A stretch of DNA of 19,406 bases, taken from contig NZ_CAMPGZ010000063.1 in NCBI RefSeq assembly GCF_946885725.1, positions 1 through 19,406 on the forward strand, given 5' to 3'. Below the pieces are notes generated by a model. It did no database searches. It had not been told where the DNA came from and saw nothing but the letters and a program-made list of their open reading frames with translations. The first letter of the stretch is position 1. The number at the start of each line of letters is the position of its first letter. Made by a program: the position numbers and the translations under genes. This stretch comes from an uncultured Nocardioides sp. (lineage in GTDB: Bacteria > Actinomycetota > Actinomycetes > Propionibacteriales > Nocardioidaceae). Below are positions 8,653 through 16,982 of the stretch, one piece after another.

Positions 8653-10157
8653 GAGACCGGCCCGGGTCGGGAAGACGTCCCGGCCGGCGCCCGTCGATCG
8701 GGCGACGTGGGCGCCTCGCGCGGGGGACGCCGGAGCGTGCTGAGCACGAACAGCGTCCAGGCGACCAGGATCGCGGCGGTGACGCCGAGGCCGACTTCAG
8801 GGATCAGCGGCAGCCCGATGCCGAGGAAGCCGCCGAGGACCCAGGACAGCTGCAGCAGCGTCTCGGAGCGGGCGAACGCACTGGCGCGGATGTGCTCGGG
8901 CACGTCGCGCTGGATCAGCGCGTCGAGCGAGAGCTTGCCGAAGGACTGCGCGAGGCCGGCCGTCAGGCCGAGGAGTACGGCGGCCGGCAGGCCGTAGAGG
9001 ATCGCGACGACCACCGTCACGGCGGCGTCGGCCAGCAGCGCGACCACGACGGTGATCTCGGGCTTCACGTTGCGCAGGATCGACCCGAGCGTGATGCCGA
9101 GCGTGCTGCCGAGGCCGGCGGCGCCGATGACCAGCCCGAGCAGCAGCTCGGGCCGCGCCTCCCAGCCGGGGAACGGCTCGTCGCGCAGGAGGAACGCCAT
9201 GAACATGGTCAGGAACCCCGACAGCAGCCGCAGCCCGGCGTTGCTGCGCAGGCCCAGCACGACCGTGCGCGGCACCGCGGCGCGCTTGCGTCGCCACATC
9301 GGCTCCTTGTCGCCGGCCGGGTTGTCGACGCGCGCGGGCAGCAGGATCGCCAGGATCGTGGCGACGACGAAGACCAGGAACGCGTAGCGCAGCGACCACT
9401 GCGATCCGAGCATCGACGCCCCGATGGCCAGCGGCGCGGACACCGCGGCGCCGGCGACGCCCGCGAGCGAGATCCGGGAGTTGGCCTTGACCAGGGTGAG
9501 CCGGTCGGGCAGCAGCCGGGGTACGGCGGCGGCCCGGGTCACGCCGTACGCCTTCGAGGCGACCAGGCAGCCGAGCGCGGCCGGGAAGAGCGCCGGCGAC
9601 TCCGACACGACCGCGTCGGCGAGCACCCAGCACAGGAACCCGCGCAGCGCCATCGTGGCGCCGATCGCCCACCGGCGGCCCTGGCCGTAGCGGTCGAGGA
9701 ACGGGCCGATCAGCGGTGCCACGATCGCGAACGGCAGCATCGTCAGCCCGAGGAACAGGGCCACCTGGCCGCGGGCCTGGTCGGTCGGCACCTGGAAGAA
9801 CAGCGTGCCCGCGAGCGAGATCGCGACGGCGGCGTCGCCCGCGGCGTTGAACGCGTGCAGCTCGATGAGCCGGGACAGTCCGCTGTCCCCGGCGCCCTCG
9901 GCGTGGCTGGCGCGGCGCGCCTGGCGCACCGTGAAGCCGGCCGCCGCGGCCGTGGCCCGGCCTGCGCGCCTCACGCCCCGCACCGACCTCACCCCGACCG
10001 TGCGGGCGCCCCGTCCGGTGGCGGCCGCCGCGCGAGCGGCCCCCCGGCCGGCAGCGCGGGCCCGGCCACCGGAGGCTGGCCGGGCCGGTCCGGTGGGCCC
10101 GGACGGACCGGGCGGCGGGGTCGCCCCCGGCGACGCGTCGGTCTGCTCCTCGGCCAT
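8649..10157 (-). CDS. MFS transporter with a long Pro/Ala/Arg-rich N-terminal tail
   Basis: The predicted protein has 502 residues. About 90 N-terminal residues are low-complexity (PGATPPPGPSGPTGP, then Ala/Arg/Gly-rich) and probably cytoplasmic. From about residue 95 there is a 12-helix major-facilitator core, with LIGPFLDRYGQGRR resembling the motif A loop between helices 2 and 3. Substrate is unknown. It lies between the cold-shock gene (convergent, stops overlapping by 4 bp) and the DUF3027 gene (divergent, 72 bp). From memory, mycobacteria have a comparable MFS gene (Rv0876c) beside a DUF3027 gene. CAAGAT at 10164-10169 on the minus strand, 6 nt before the ATG, could be a weak -10 box of a leaderless transcript. 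The tail could instead be partly upstream of the true start, but no better start is evident. Confidence 0.85.
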   Translation of the reverse strand: MAEEQTDASPGATPPPGPSGPTGPARPASGGRARAAGRGAARAAAATGRGARTVGVRSVRGVRRAGRATAAAAGFTVRQARRASHAEGAGDSGLSRLIELHAFNAAGDAAVAISLAGTLFFQVPTDQARGQVALFLGLTMLPFAIVAPLIGPFLDRYGQGRRWAIGATMALRGFLCWVLADAVVSESPALFPAALGCLVASKAYGVTRAAAVPRLLPDRLTLVKANSRISLAGVAGAAVSAPLAIGASMLGSQWSLRYAFLVFVVATILAILLPARVDNPAGDKEPMWRRKRAAVPRTVVLGLRSNAGLRLLSGFLTMFMAFLLRDEPFPGWEARPELLLGLVIGAAGLGSTLGITLGSILRNVKPEITVVVALLADAAVTVVVAILYGLPAAVLLGLTAGLAQSFGKLSLDALIQRDVPEHIRASAFARSETLLQLSWVLGGFLGIGLPLIPEVGLGVTAAILVAWTLFVLSTLRRPPREAPTSPDRRAPAGTSSRPGPVS

Positions 10158-10216
10158 GACCCCATCTTGCCGAACGAGACCGACGGCCCGGGGCGACAGC
10201 GGGCGGTCCGGTGAGG

Positions 10217-10222
10217 GAGAAT
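10217..10222 (+). promoter_or_regulatory. Weak -10-like box before the DUF3027 gene
   Basis: GAGAAT ends 7 nt before the GTG at 10230, the spacing seen for the other leaderless starts here. Its first base departs from TANNNT, so support comes mainly from position. Confidence 0.25.
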
Positions 10223-10229
10223 CCTCCGC

Positions 10230-11054
10230 GTGATCGTCGAGGCGCCCAGCGAGCCCACCCTCCGGGCCAAGTCCGTGAAGGCCGACGCCGTCGGCGTGAA
10301 GGCCGTGGACGCCGCGCGCGAGGCGCTGCTCGAGTCCGTCGACGTCGTCGACGTGGGAGAGCACCTCGGCCACGTCGCCGAGGACGAGCGGGTCGTCACC
10401 CACTTCTTCGAGTGCCTGCGGCCCGGCTACCGGGGCTGGCGCTGGTCCGTCACCGTCGCCCGCGCGCCCCGGCAGAAGACCGTCACCGTCGACGAGATCG
10501 TGCTGCTCCCCGGCGACGACGCCATCGTGGCGCCGCCGTGGGTGCCCTACCGCGACCGGATCAAGCCCGGCGACCTGAGCCCCGGCGACCTGCTGCCGAC
10601 GGAGGAGGACGACCCGCGGCTGGTGCCCGGCTACCTGGCCGGCGACGACCTCATCGACGACCAGAGCGGCTTGGTCGACCCCGACTACGCCGAGATGGTC
10701 CGCGAGGTCACCTACGAGGTCGGTCTCGGCCGGCCCCGCGTGCTGTCGCTCGAGGGGCGCGACCTGGCCGCGCAGCGCTGGTACGACGGCTCTCACGGCC
10801 CCGAGGCGCCGATCGCCCAGTCCGCCCCCGGCCAGTGCGGCTCGTGCGGCTTCCTGGTGCGCCTCTCCGGCCCGCTGTCCCGCCTGTTCGGCGTCTGCGC
10901 CAACGCCTACGCCAACGACGACGGGCGCGTGGTGTCGTTCGACCACGGCTGCGGTGCGCACTCCGAGGCGCGGCTGTCTCGCAAGAACCTCCCGCAGCCG
11001 CTCCCCGAGCCCGTCCTCGACACGTTGACGTGGGACGACCTGGACCAGTTCTAG
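10230..11054 (+). CDS. DUF3027 domain-containing protein
   Basis: The predicted protein has 274 residues, no signal peptide and no membrane segment. It matches the actinobacterial DUF3027 family as I recall it: an N-terminal region with FFECLRPGYRGWRW (59-72), an acidic middle with PPWVPYRDRIKPGDLSPGDLLP (103-123) and a cysteine-bearing C-terminus. Four cysteines (C203, C206, C223, C241, in CGSCGFLVRL, GVCANAYA and HGCGAHSE) make a CxxC...C...C pattern consistent with a structural zinc site, which is inference. Biochemical function is unknown. It is divergent from the MFS gene and convergent with the DUF2530 gene, only 1 bp apart. The start codon is GTG. Confidence 0.82.
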   Translation: MIVEAPSEPTLRAKSVKADAVGVKAVDAAREALLESVDVVDVGEHLGHVAEDERVVTHFFECLRPGYRGWRWSVTVARAPRQKTVTVDEIVLLPGDDAIVAPPWVPYRDRIKPGDLSPGDLLPTEEDDPRLVPGYLAGDDLIDDQSGLVDPDYAEMVREVTYEVGLGRPRVLSLEGRDLAAQRWYDGSHGPEAPIAQSAPGQCGSCGFLVRLSGPLSRLFGVCANAYANDDGRVVSFDHGCGAHSEARLSRKNLPQPLPEPVLDTLTWDDLDQF

Positions 11055-11055
11055 G

Positions 11056-11406
11056 TCAGTTCGTGGGATCCAGCGGCACCTTGCCGGGATCCCGGTTGGC
11101 CCGGCGGTTGCGGCGCCGGCGGCAGTAGTCCCAGCCGATGATGCCGAGCCCGAACCCGGCCAGGCAGGTCCACAGCCACCACAGCCGGTCGGTCTCCGCG
11201 AGCCGGCCGGCGAACGGCAGCAACAGCACGAACCCCAGCAGCCACAGCGCCGACCCGACCGCGACCGTGCGCACGCCGTCCACGTCGAGCGGGTCGACGT
11301 CGGCGACGATGTAGGTGCGCCGACCGATCTCGTGCGTCTTCACCTCGGTCGTGCCGTCGGCAGGGGGCACCGACGACTCGGTCTGGCGCTCTCCCGGCTG
11401 CTCCAC
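11056..11406 (-). CDS. DUF2530 small membrane protein
   Basis: The predicted protein has 116 residues. A hydrophilic N-terminus of about 45 residues precedes two transmembrane helices (about 46-66, VAVGSALWLLGFVLLLPFAG, and 75-94, LWWLWTCLAGFGLGIIGWDY) and a short Arg-rich cytoplasmic tail (CRRRRNRRANR). This fits DUF2530, a family of unknown function in actinobacteria. The GTG start at 11404-11406 is supported by a TAGATT box 6 nt upstream. The positive-inside rule places the Arg-rich tail in the cytoplasm. Confidence 0.75.
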   Translation of the reverse strand: MEQPGERQTESSVPPADGTTEVKTHEIGRRTYIVADVDPLDVDGVRTVAVGSALWLLGFVLLLPFAGRLAETDRLWWLWTCLAGFGLGIIGWDYCRRRRNRRANRDPGKVPLDPTN

Positions 11407-11412
11407 GCGACG

Positions 11413-11418
11413 AATCTA
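11413..11418 (-). promoter_or_regulatory. -10 box for a leaderless DUF2530 transcript
   Basis: On the minus strand TAGATT fits TANNNT and ends 6 nt before the GTG start at 11406. No ribosome-binding site lies in that gap. Confidence 0.5.
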
Positions 11419-11620
11419 ACCCGTGCAGGAAGCGTTCGGCGGCGCGCCCTCCCGCCGTGAACAACCGGCGCAACCACGGGCGAGCCGCCCGCGAACGGCG
11501 GGGTCGCGGATCTGGCAACATACGTGCCGTCCGTACCGGTATGCCCCGGCGCGAGCAACTTCCCCCGAACTTCCCCGCGGCACAGCTCCATCCACCCCTG
11601 CGCACAATGAGGAGAGTCCC

Positions 11621-13058
<1,438 letters not shown>

Positions 13059-13066
<8 letters not shown>

Positions 13067-13568
13067 CCCCGGCTCGCTCACCCCGACGGCGGCGGTGCTC
13101 CTGCCAGCGCTGGAGCGTCGCCGCCGTCTCCTCGTGCATGAAGCCGAAGAAGTCCTCGGACTCCAGCAGCCGCCGGCCTCCGCGAGTGTCGCGGCCGACC
13201 GTCTCCGCGGCGTCGCGCATCGCCGCCTGCCACTCCTCGAGGATCGGGAGCCGGGCGGCCATGATCGTGGACCACACGTCGTCGTCGTACACGCGGTAGA
13301 CGTCCGCCCGCTGCCCGGGGACCCGCTCCCGGAAGAGCAGCCGCGCCCGCGTCAGGAACCGCACCGCCCCGGACACCGCGGCCGGGCTGATCTGCAGCGC
13401 CTCGGCGAAGTCGGCCGCCGTGTAGCGGTCCGCGTCCTCGGCGAGCGCGTAGGCGAACACCCGGCCCGCCATGCGGGGGATTCCGCTGTCGACGAGCAGC
13501 GCTGCCACCCGTTCGACGGCGGCCATGAGCTTGTCGGGGTCCTGCGCTCGCAGTGGCTCCGCGGTCAT
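13059..13568 (-). CDS. MarR/GbsR-type transcriptional regulator of the adjacent ABC exporter
   Basis: The predicted protein has 169 residues. A winged helix-turn-helix spans about 33-95: YTAADFAEALQISPAAVSGA forms the HTH and RERVPGQRADVYRVYDD the wing. A C-terminal helical region (EEWQAAMRDA to QRWQEHRRRR) is likely the dimerisation or ligand-binding part. It is transcribed divergently from the ABC exporter genes across a 60-bp gap that holds a palindrome, so local repression of itself and of the exporter is the simplest reading. A TATGAT -10 box lies 6 nt before the ATG, indicating a leaderless mRNA. The inducer is unknown. Confidence 0.82.
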
Positions 13569-13574
13569 GGGCGC

Positions 13575-13580
13575 ATCATA
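13575..13580 (-). promoter_or_regulatory. -10 box of the regulator promoter
   Basis: TATGAT on the minus strand is one base from TATAAT and ends 6 nt before the regulator ATG at 13568. The surrounding AT-rich patch stands out from the GC-rich flanks. Confidence 0.55.
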
Positions 13581-13591
13581 GCCTTTAAAAC

Positions 13592-13609
13592 ATTCACAAA
13601 ACCATGAAT
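13592..13609. promoter_or_regulatory. Candidate operator between regulator and ABC exporter
   Basis: ATTCACAAAACCATGAAT has ATTCA/TGAAT arms in an 18-bp site. It overlaps the plus-strand -35 candidate TTCACA (13593-13598) and lies just upstream of the minus-strand -10 box. This is where a MarR-type dimer could block both promoters. Confidence 0.45.
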
Positions 13610-13622
13610 CCGGTGTCACACT
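13593..13622 (+). promoter_or_regulatory. Candidate promoter of the ABC exporter operon
   Basis: TTCACA (13593-13598) and CACACT (13617-13622) are spaced by 18 bp, and the -10-like box ends 6 nt before the ATG at 13629. Both boxes are imperfect; spacing and position are the main support. Confidence 0.35.
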
Positions 13623-13628
13623 GCTGGC

Positions 13629-14546
13629 ATGACCATCGCCATCTCCGCCTCCGACGTCGTCAAGACCTTCGGCAGCACCCGCGCGCTCGACGGGCTGAAC
13701 CTGGAGGTGCAGTCGGGGGAGGTGCACGGCTTCCTGGGCCCGAACGGCTCCGGCAAGTCGACCACCATCCGCATCCTGCTCGGCCTGCTGCGCCCCGACT
13801 CCGGCGAGCTGCACCTGCTCGGCGGCGACCCGTGGCGCGACGCCGCGACGCTGCACCGCCGGCTGGCGTACGTGCCGGGCGACGTGAACCTGTGGCCGAA
13901 CCTCACCGGCGGCGAGGCGATCGACCTGCTCTCGCGGCTGCGCGGCGGGCTCGACCGGAAGCGGCGGGACGAGCTCCTCCAGCGGTTCGACCTCGACCCG
14001 ACCAAGAAGGCCCGGTCCTACTCCAAAGGCAACCGGCAGAAGGTCGCGCTCGTCGCCGCGCTCGCGAGCGACGCCGAGCTGCTGCTGCTCGACGAGCCGA
14101 CCTCCGGGCTCGACCCCCTCATGGAGGCGACGTTCCAGGAGTGCGTGCGCGAGATGCGCGCCGAGGGGCGCACGATCCTGCTGTCGAGCCACATCCTGGC
14201 CGAGGCGGAGGCGCTCAGCGACCGGGTCAGCATCATCCGGGCCGGGCGCATCGTGCAGACAGGCACGCTCGCGGAGCTGCGCCACCTCACGCGCACGACC
14301 GTCATCGTCACGACCCAGCGCCCTGCCGACGGGCTGGCCGACGTGCCCGGCGTGCTGCACGTCGAGCACCCCGACGGCGACGGCAAGGTGCACTTCGACG
14401 TCGACACCGACCACCTCGACGAGGCCATGGAGTACCTCGCTCCGCTGCGGATCACCTCGCTGGTGAGCCACCCGCCGACCCTCGAGGAGCTGTTCCTGCG
14501 CCAGTTCGGCGAGCAGGTGGAGGCGGAGAGCGCGGGGCAGCGATGA
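13629..14546 (+). CDS. ABC exporter ATP-binding subunit
   Basis: The predicted ATPase has 305 residues. Walker A GPNGSGKST is at 37-45, the signature appears as SKGNRQK (132-138) instead of LSGGQ, Walker B LLLLDEP at 151-157 and the switch histidine at 188 (SSHILAEAEAL). The Q-loop position reads YVPGDVNLWPN (81-91), lacking the usual glutamine. The C-terminal ~85 residues are the accessory domain found in drug-exporter ATPases. This resembles the tetronasin/polyketide antibiotic export group in actinomycetes, as I recall it. The stop overlaps the permease start (ATGA), so the subunits are translationally coupled. Probable role: ATP-driven efflux of a hydrophobic drug or lipid. Confidence 0.9.
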   Translation: MTIAISASDVVKTFGSTRALDGLNLEVQSGEVHGFLGPNGSGKSTTIRILLGLLRPDSGELHLLGGDPWRDAATLHRRLAYVPGDVNLWPNLTGGEAIDLLSRLRGGLDRKRRDELLQRFDLDPTKKARSYSKGNRQKVALVAALASDAELLLLDEPTSGLDPLMEATFQECVREMRAEGRTILLSSHILAEAEALSDRVSIIRAGRIVQTGTLAELRHLTRTTVIVTTQRPADGLADVPGVLHVEHPDGDGKVHFDVDTDHLDEAMEYLAPLRITSLVSHPPTLEELFLRQFGEQVEAESAGQR

Positions 14547-16123
14547 ACGCGTTCGCCGGCACCGGCGCTTTGGTGCGCCTGGTTCTCCGCCGCGACCGGA
14601 TCCGGCTCGCGGTGTGGATCATCGCGCTCGTCGGGATCACCGCGGCGTCCGCGGCCGGGGTCGCCGCGACCTACGACACGCCCGCCGAGATCGCGTCGTA
14701 CCAGCGCAACGTCGGCTCGAGCCCCGCCGGCATCGCGATGGCCGGTCCGCCCGTCGGCCTCGACCGGATCCAGGGCATCGTCGTCTACGAGACCAGCCTG
14801 ACCGTGCTGCTCGGCGTCGCGATCATGACCGCGATGACCGTGGTGCGGCACACCCGCGCCGAGGAGGAGCTCGGCCGCACCGAGCTGCTCGCCTCGGGGG
14901 TGGTCGGCCGCCACGCGGGCACCGCTGCCGCGGTCCTGGTCGCCGCGGCCGCCGCCGTCCTCGTCGGGCTGGGTGTCACCGGCTCGGTCCTGGCGCAGGA
15001 CTTCGGGCCCGGGCACGCGCTGCTGTACGGCGCCTCGGTGGCCGCGCTCGGTCTCGTGTTCACCGCGATCGCGACGGTCGCGGCCCAGGTGTTCTCGCAC
15101 GGCCGCACCGCGACCGGAGCCACGCTCGCCGTGCTGGGCCTCGCGTTCGCGCTCCGCGCGATCGGAGACGTGCAGGAGAGCGGGCTGGTCTGGCTGTCGC
15201 CGATCGGCTGGTCGCAGCAGGTCCGGCTGTTCGAGGCCGACCGGTGGTGGCCGCTGCTGGTCTCGCTGATCTTCGCCCTGTTGCTGCTCGGTGGTGCCGG
15301 CTGGCTCACCACGCGGCGCGACGTGGGCGCCGGCGTGCTGCCCGACCGACGCGGTCCGGCGTACGCCGGGAGGGGGCTGTCCTCGCCGCTCGGCCTCGCG
15401 TGGCGGCTCCAGCGCGGCACGGTCGTGGCGTGGGGGATCGGGCTGGCCCTGCTCGGCCTGGTCTTCGGGTCGTTCGGTGAGGAGCTGGAGAACATGGTCG
15501 CCGACAACCCGACCCTGCAGGAGTACTTCGCGCAGACGGGCGGCTCCGTCACCGACGCGTTCTACGCGACAGCGCTGCTGTTCATGGGCCTCGGCGCCGC
15601 CGGCTTCGCCGTCGGGTCCGCGCTGCGGTTGCACTCCGAGGAGGGCGCCGGTCGCGTCGAGCCGATCCTCGCCACCGCCGTCTCGCGCTGGCGGATGCTG
15701 CTCACCCCGCTCGTCGTCACCCTCGGTGGCGCGGCGCTGCTGGTCACTCTCGGCGGCGTCGGAGTGGCCGTCGCCGACGCCGCCGTGCGCGGCAGCAGCG
15801 ACCAGCTCCTGCGCCTCGTCGCCCTCTCGTGGGTCCAGCTCCCCGCCGTCCTCGTGCTCGTCGGCCTCGCCGTCCTGCTCCTCGGCTGGGCCCAGCGCGC
15901 CTCGGCCGTCGCCTGGGCCGCCCTCGGCTTCGCCGTCGTCATCGGCTGGCTCGGCGGCTTGCTGAGACTGCCCGACTGGGTCGACGGCCTGTCCCCGTTC
16001 CAGCACCTGCCCCAGGTGCCAGTTGAGGACGTAGCTGTCGCGCCTCTGCTCGTGCTGACGCTGATCGGACTGGGACTGATCGCGGTGGGAGCAGTGGGCT
16101 ACCGGAGGCGCGACATCGGCTAG
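14543..16123 (+). CDS. ABC exporter permease (antibiotic-efflux type)
   Basis: The predicted membrane protein has 526 residues in two related halves, each beginning with a basic amphipathic segment and a hydrophobic helix (LVLRRDRIRLAVWIIALVGI near residue 13; WRLQRGTVVAWGIGLALLGL near 287) and each with about six transmembrane helices. Such double-length permeases pair with one ATPase gene in actinomycete polyketide-antibiotic exporters. The segment HTRAEEELGRTELL (about 110-123) in the first half is mirrored by RLHSEEGAGRVEPIL in the second, supporting internal duplication. It starts within the ATPase stop codon and is the last gene of the pair; about 400 bp without genes follow. Confidence 0.85.
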   Translation: MNAFAGTGALVRLVLRRDRIRLAVWIIALVGITAASAAGVAATYDTPAEIASYQRNVGSSPAGIAMAGPPVGLDRIQGIVVYETSLTVLLGVAIMTAMTVVRHTRAEEELGRTELLASGVVGRHAGTAAAVLVAAAAAVLVGLGVTGSVLAQDFGPGHALLYGASVAALGLVFTAIATVAAQVFSHGRTATGATLAVLGLAFALRAIGDVQESGLVWLSPIGWSQQVRLFEADRWWPLLVSLIFALLLLGGAGWLTTRRDVGAGVLPDRRGPAYAGRGLSSPLGLAWRLQRGTVVAWGIGLALLGLVFGSFGEELENMVADNPTLQEYFAQTGGSVTDAFYATALLFMGLGAAGFAVGSALRLHSEEGAGRVEPILATAVSRWRMLLTPLVVTLGGAALLVTLGGVGVAVADAAVRGSSDQLLRLVALSWVQLPAVLVLVGLAVLLLGWAQRASAVAWAALGFAVVIGWLGGLLRLPDWVDGLSPFQHLPQVPVEDVAVAPLLVLTLIGLGLIAVGAVGYRRRDIG

Positions 16124-16170
16124 TCACCTGGTCAAATGATCGGGCCGTCGCGGTCACGTGCCCACAGATC

Positions 16171-16184
16171 CAGCCAGGCAGGGG
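16171..16184 (+). repeat. 14-nt direct repeat, copy 1
   Basis: CAGCCAGGCAGGGG occurs here and again at 16431-16444, flanking the MITE-like unit on both sides. Exact repeats of this length are unlikely by chance within 300 bp, but they are too far from the inverted repeats to be target-site duplications. Confidence 0.45.
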
Positions 16185-16230
16185 AGCCACCGCTTCGCTG
16201 CGATCCGCTCCGTAGCGCAGGTGGAATGTC

Positions 16231-16339
16231 GACCGAGGGGTCAATTCTGCACCGACACGCCGCCCACGAGGCTGAATAACTGACTCCTCGGCGATGAGGC
16301 GCGCAGCGCCGTGCACGTGCGGGACTGACCCCCTCGGTC
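16231..16339. mobile_element. MITE-like element with imperfect terminal inverted repeats
   Basis: The left arm 16231-16252 (starting GACCGAGGGGTCA) and right arm 16317-16339 (ending TGACCCCCTCGGTC) are inverted copies that match at about four of five positions over 22-23 nt, with one single-base indel. They enclose about 64 nt with no coding capacity but with a small GGCGC/GCGCC hairpin (16298-16310). Size and structure suit a miniature inverted-repeat element or insertion-sequence remnant. No target-site duplication is visible, so a structured RNA or decayed repeat is also possible. Confidence 0.4.
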
Positions 16340-16430
16340 CGCCCTTTGTGATGAGGAACGCAGCACGTGAATGTGCACGCGGTCGCAAACCCCGCCACAA
16401 GCGGCGGGCACAGACTCAGCCACAGCGGTG

Positions 16431-16444
16431 CAGCCAGGCAGGGG
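16431..16444 (+). repeat. 14-nt direct repeat, copy 2
   Basis: Second exact copy of CAGCCAGGCAGGGG; the first is at 16171-16184, 260 bp upstream. Confidence 0.45.
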
Positions 16445-16499
16445 GCCAGTCACGGGGGAGAGCCAGCCATGCGCGAAGGGGCAGAAAGAACCGGAATAC

Positions 16500-16525
16500 T
16501 TAGCGAGGCTAATGAGTTATGCTAA
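16500..16525. promoter_or_regulatory. Candidate MarR operator
   Basis: TTAGCGAGGCTAA (16500-16512) is a perfect 5-bp inverted repeat around a GAG spacer, and a third GCTAA half-site follows at 16521-16525, 13 bp after the second. The cluster overlaps the -10 box of marR, so binding would shut off the marR-MFS operon. This fits autoregulation by a MarR protein. Confidence 0.5.
16518..16523 (+). promoter_or_regulatory. -10 box for a leaderless marR transcript
   Basis: TATGCT fits TANNNT and ends 6 nt before the ATG at 16530. This favours ATG 16530 over the in-frame ATG at 16512, which lies upstream of the box and would not be transcribed from this promoter. Confidence 0.5.
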
Positions 16526-16529
16526 CGAT

Positions 16530-16982
16530 ATGTCTCCTACTGTCGAGCAGGTCGCGCGTACTGACACGGGACTGGCCTCGCTTCTGCGCGTGTCGGTGGC
16601 GCGGCTGAACCGTCGGCTGAGGTCTGAGCGCGACCCCGACAACGAGCCGCTCCCGATCGGGCAGCTGTCCGTGCTGGGGACGCTGTTCCGCAACGGACCC
16701 ATGACGGTCGGGCAGCTCGCGCACATCGAGCGCGTGCAGCCGCCGTCGATGACGCGGACGGTCAACTGCCTGGTCGAGGGCGGGTACGTCGAGCGCCGGG
16801 CGCACGAGACGGACGGCCGCCAGGTGGTGGTCGCGCTGTCGAAGAAGGGCGAGGAGACGCTGCGTGCCGACCGGAAGCGTCGTGACGCGTGGCTCGCCCA
16901 GCGCCTGCGCGAGCTCACTCCCGAAGAACGCCAGCTGCTCCGCGCAGCGGCCCCGATCATCGAAAGGTTGGCGCATAGTTGA
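16530..16982 (+). CDS. MarR family transcriptional regulator
   Basis: The predicted protein has 150 residues. The winged helix spans about 40-110: PMTVGQLAHIERVQPPSMTRTV is the HTH with its recognition helix, and AHETDGRQVVVAL the wing. N- and C-terminal helices form the usual dimer interface. Its TGA stop overlaps the TTG start of the MFS gene, so regulator and transporter are coupled. Palindromic half-sites at its promoter suggest autorepression relieved by the exported compound. From memory, mycobacterial genomes also have a MarR gene (Rv0880) after the DUF3027 and DUF2530 genes. One cysteine sits at position 80, just after the recognition helix; redox sensing cannot be judged from this. 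Confidence 0.88.
   Translation: MSPTVEQVARTDTGLASLLRVSVARLNRRLRSERDPDNEPLPIGQLSVLGTLFRNGPMTVGQLAHIERVQPPSMTRTVNCLVEGGYVERRAHETDGRQVVVALSKKGEETLRADRKRRDAWLAQRLRELTPEERQLLRAAAPIIERLAHS

Larger units (their letters stand above)
16124..16517. other. Gene-free interval with repeats, upstream of marR
   Basis: Neither strand has a convincing coding frame: the short open frames give Ser/Arg/Cys-rich translations without domains. The interval holds a MITE-like inverted-repeat unit (16231-16339), a 14-nt direct repeat CAGCCAGGCAGGGG (16171-16184 and 16431-16444), a CCCGCC/GGCGGG hairpin (16391-16408) and the marR upstream region. It is less GC-biased than its neighbours, fitting an inserted or decayed segment. 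Confidence 0.5.

Noticed and set aside
8649..10961. MFS frame extended upstream to 770 residues
   Set aside because: The extra 268 residues run antisense through the DUF3027 gene and have low-complexity composition. The ATG at 10157 is the sensible start.
11407..11620. Purine riboswitch ahead of the NCS2 permease
   Set aside because: I looked for the conserved loops of known purine and guanidine riboswitches in the 214-bp leader and saw none; only ordinary GC-rich stems are present.
16391..16408. CCCGCC/GGCGGG hairpin as an intrinsic terminator of the ABC operon
   Set aside because: It lies about 270 bp after the permease stop and has no U-tract on either strand.
16132..16503. Short open frames of 69-88 codons in the marR upstream gap
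   Set aside because: Ser/Arg/Cys-rich products without a ribosome-binding site or recognisable family; they cross the inverted repeats of the MITE-like unit.
16512..16514. Upstream ATG as the marR start
   Set aside because: It lies before the TATGCT -10 box and within the operator palindrome, so a transcript from that promoter would lack it; ATG 16530 fits better.
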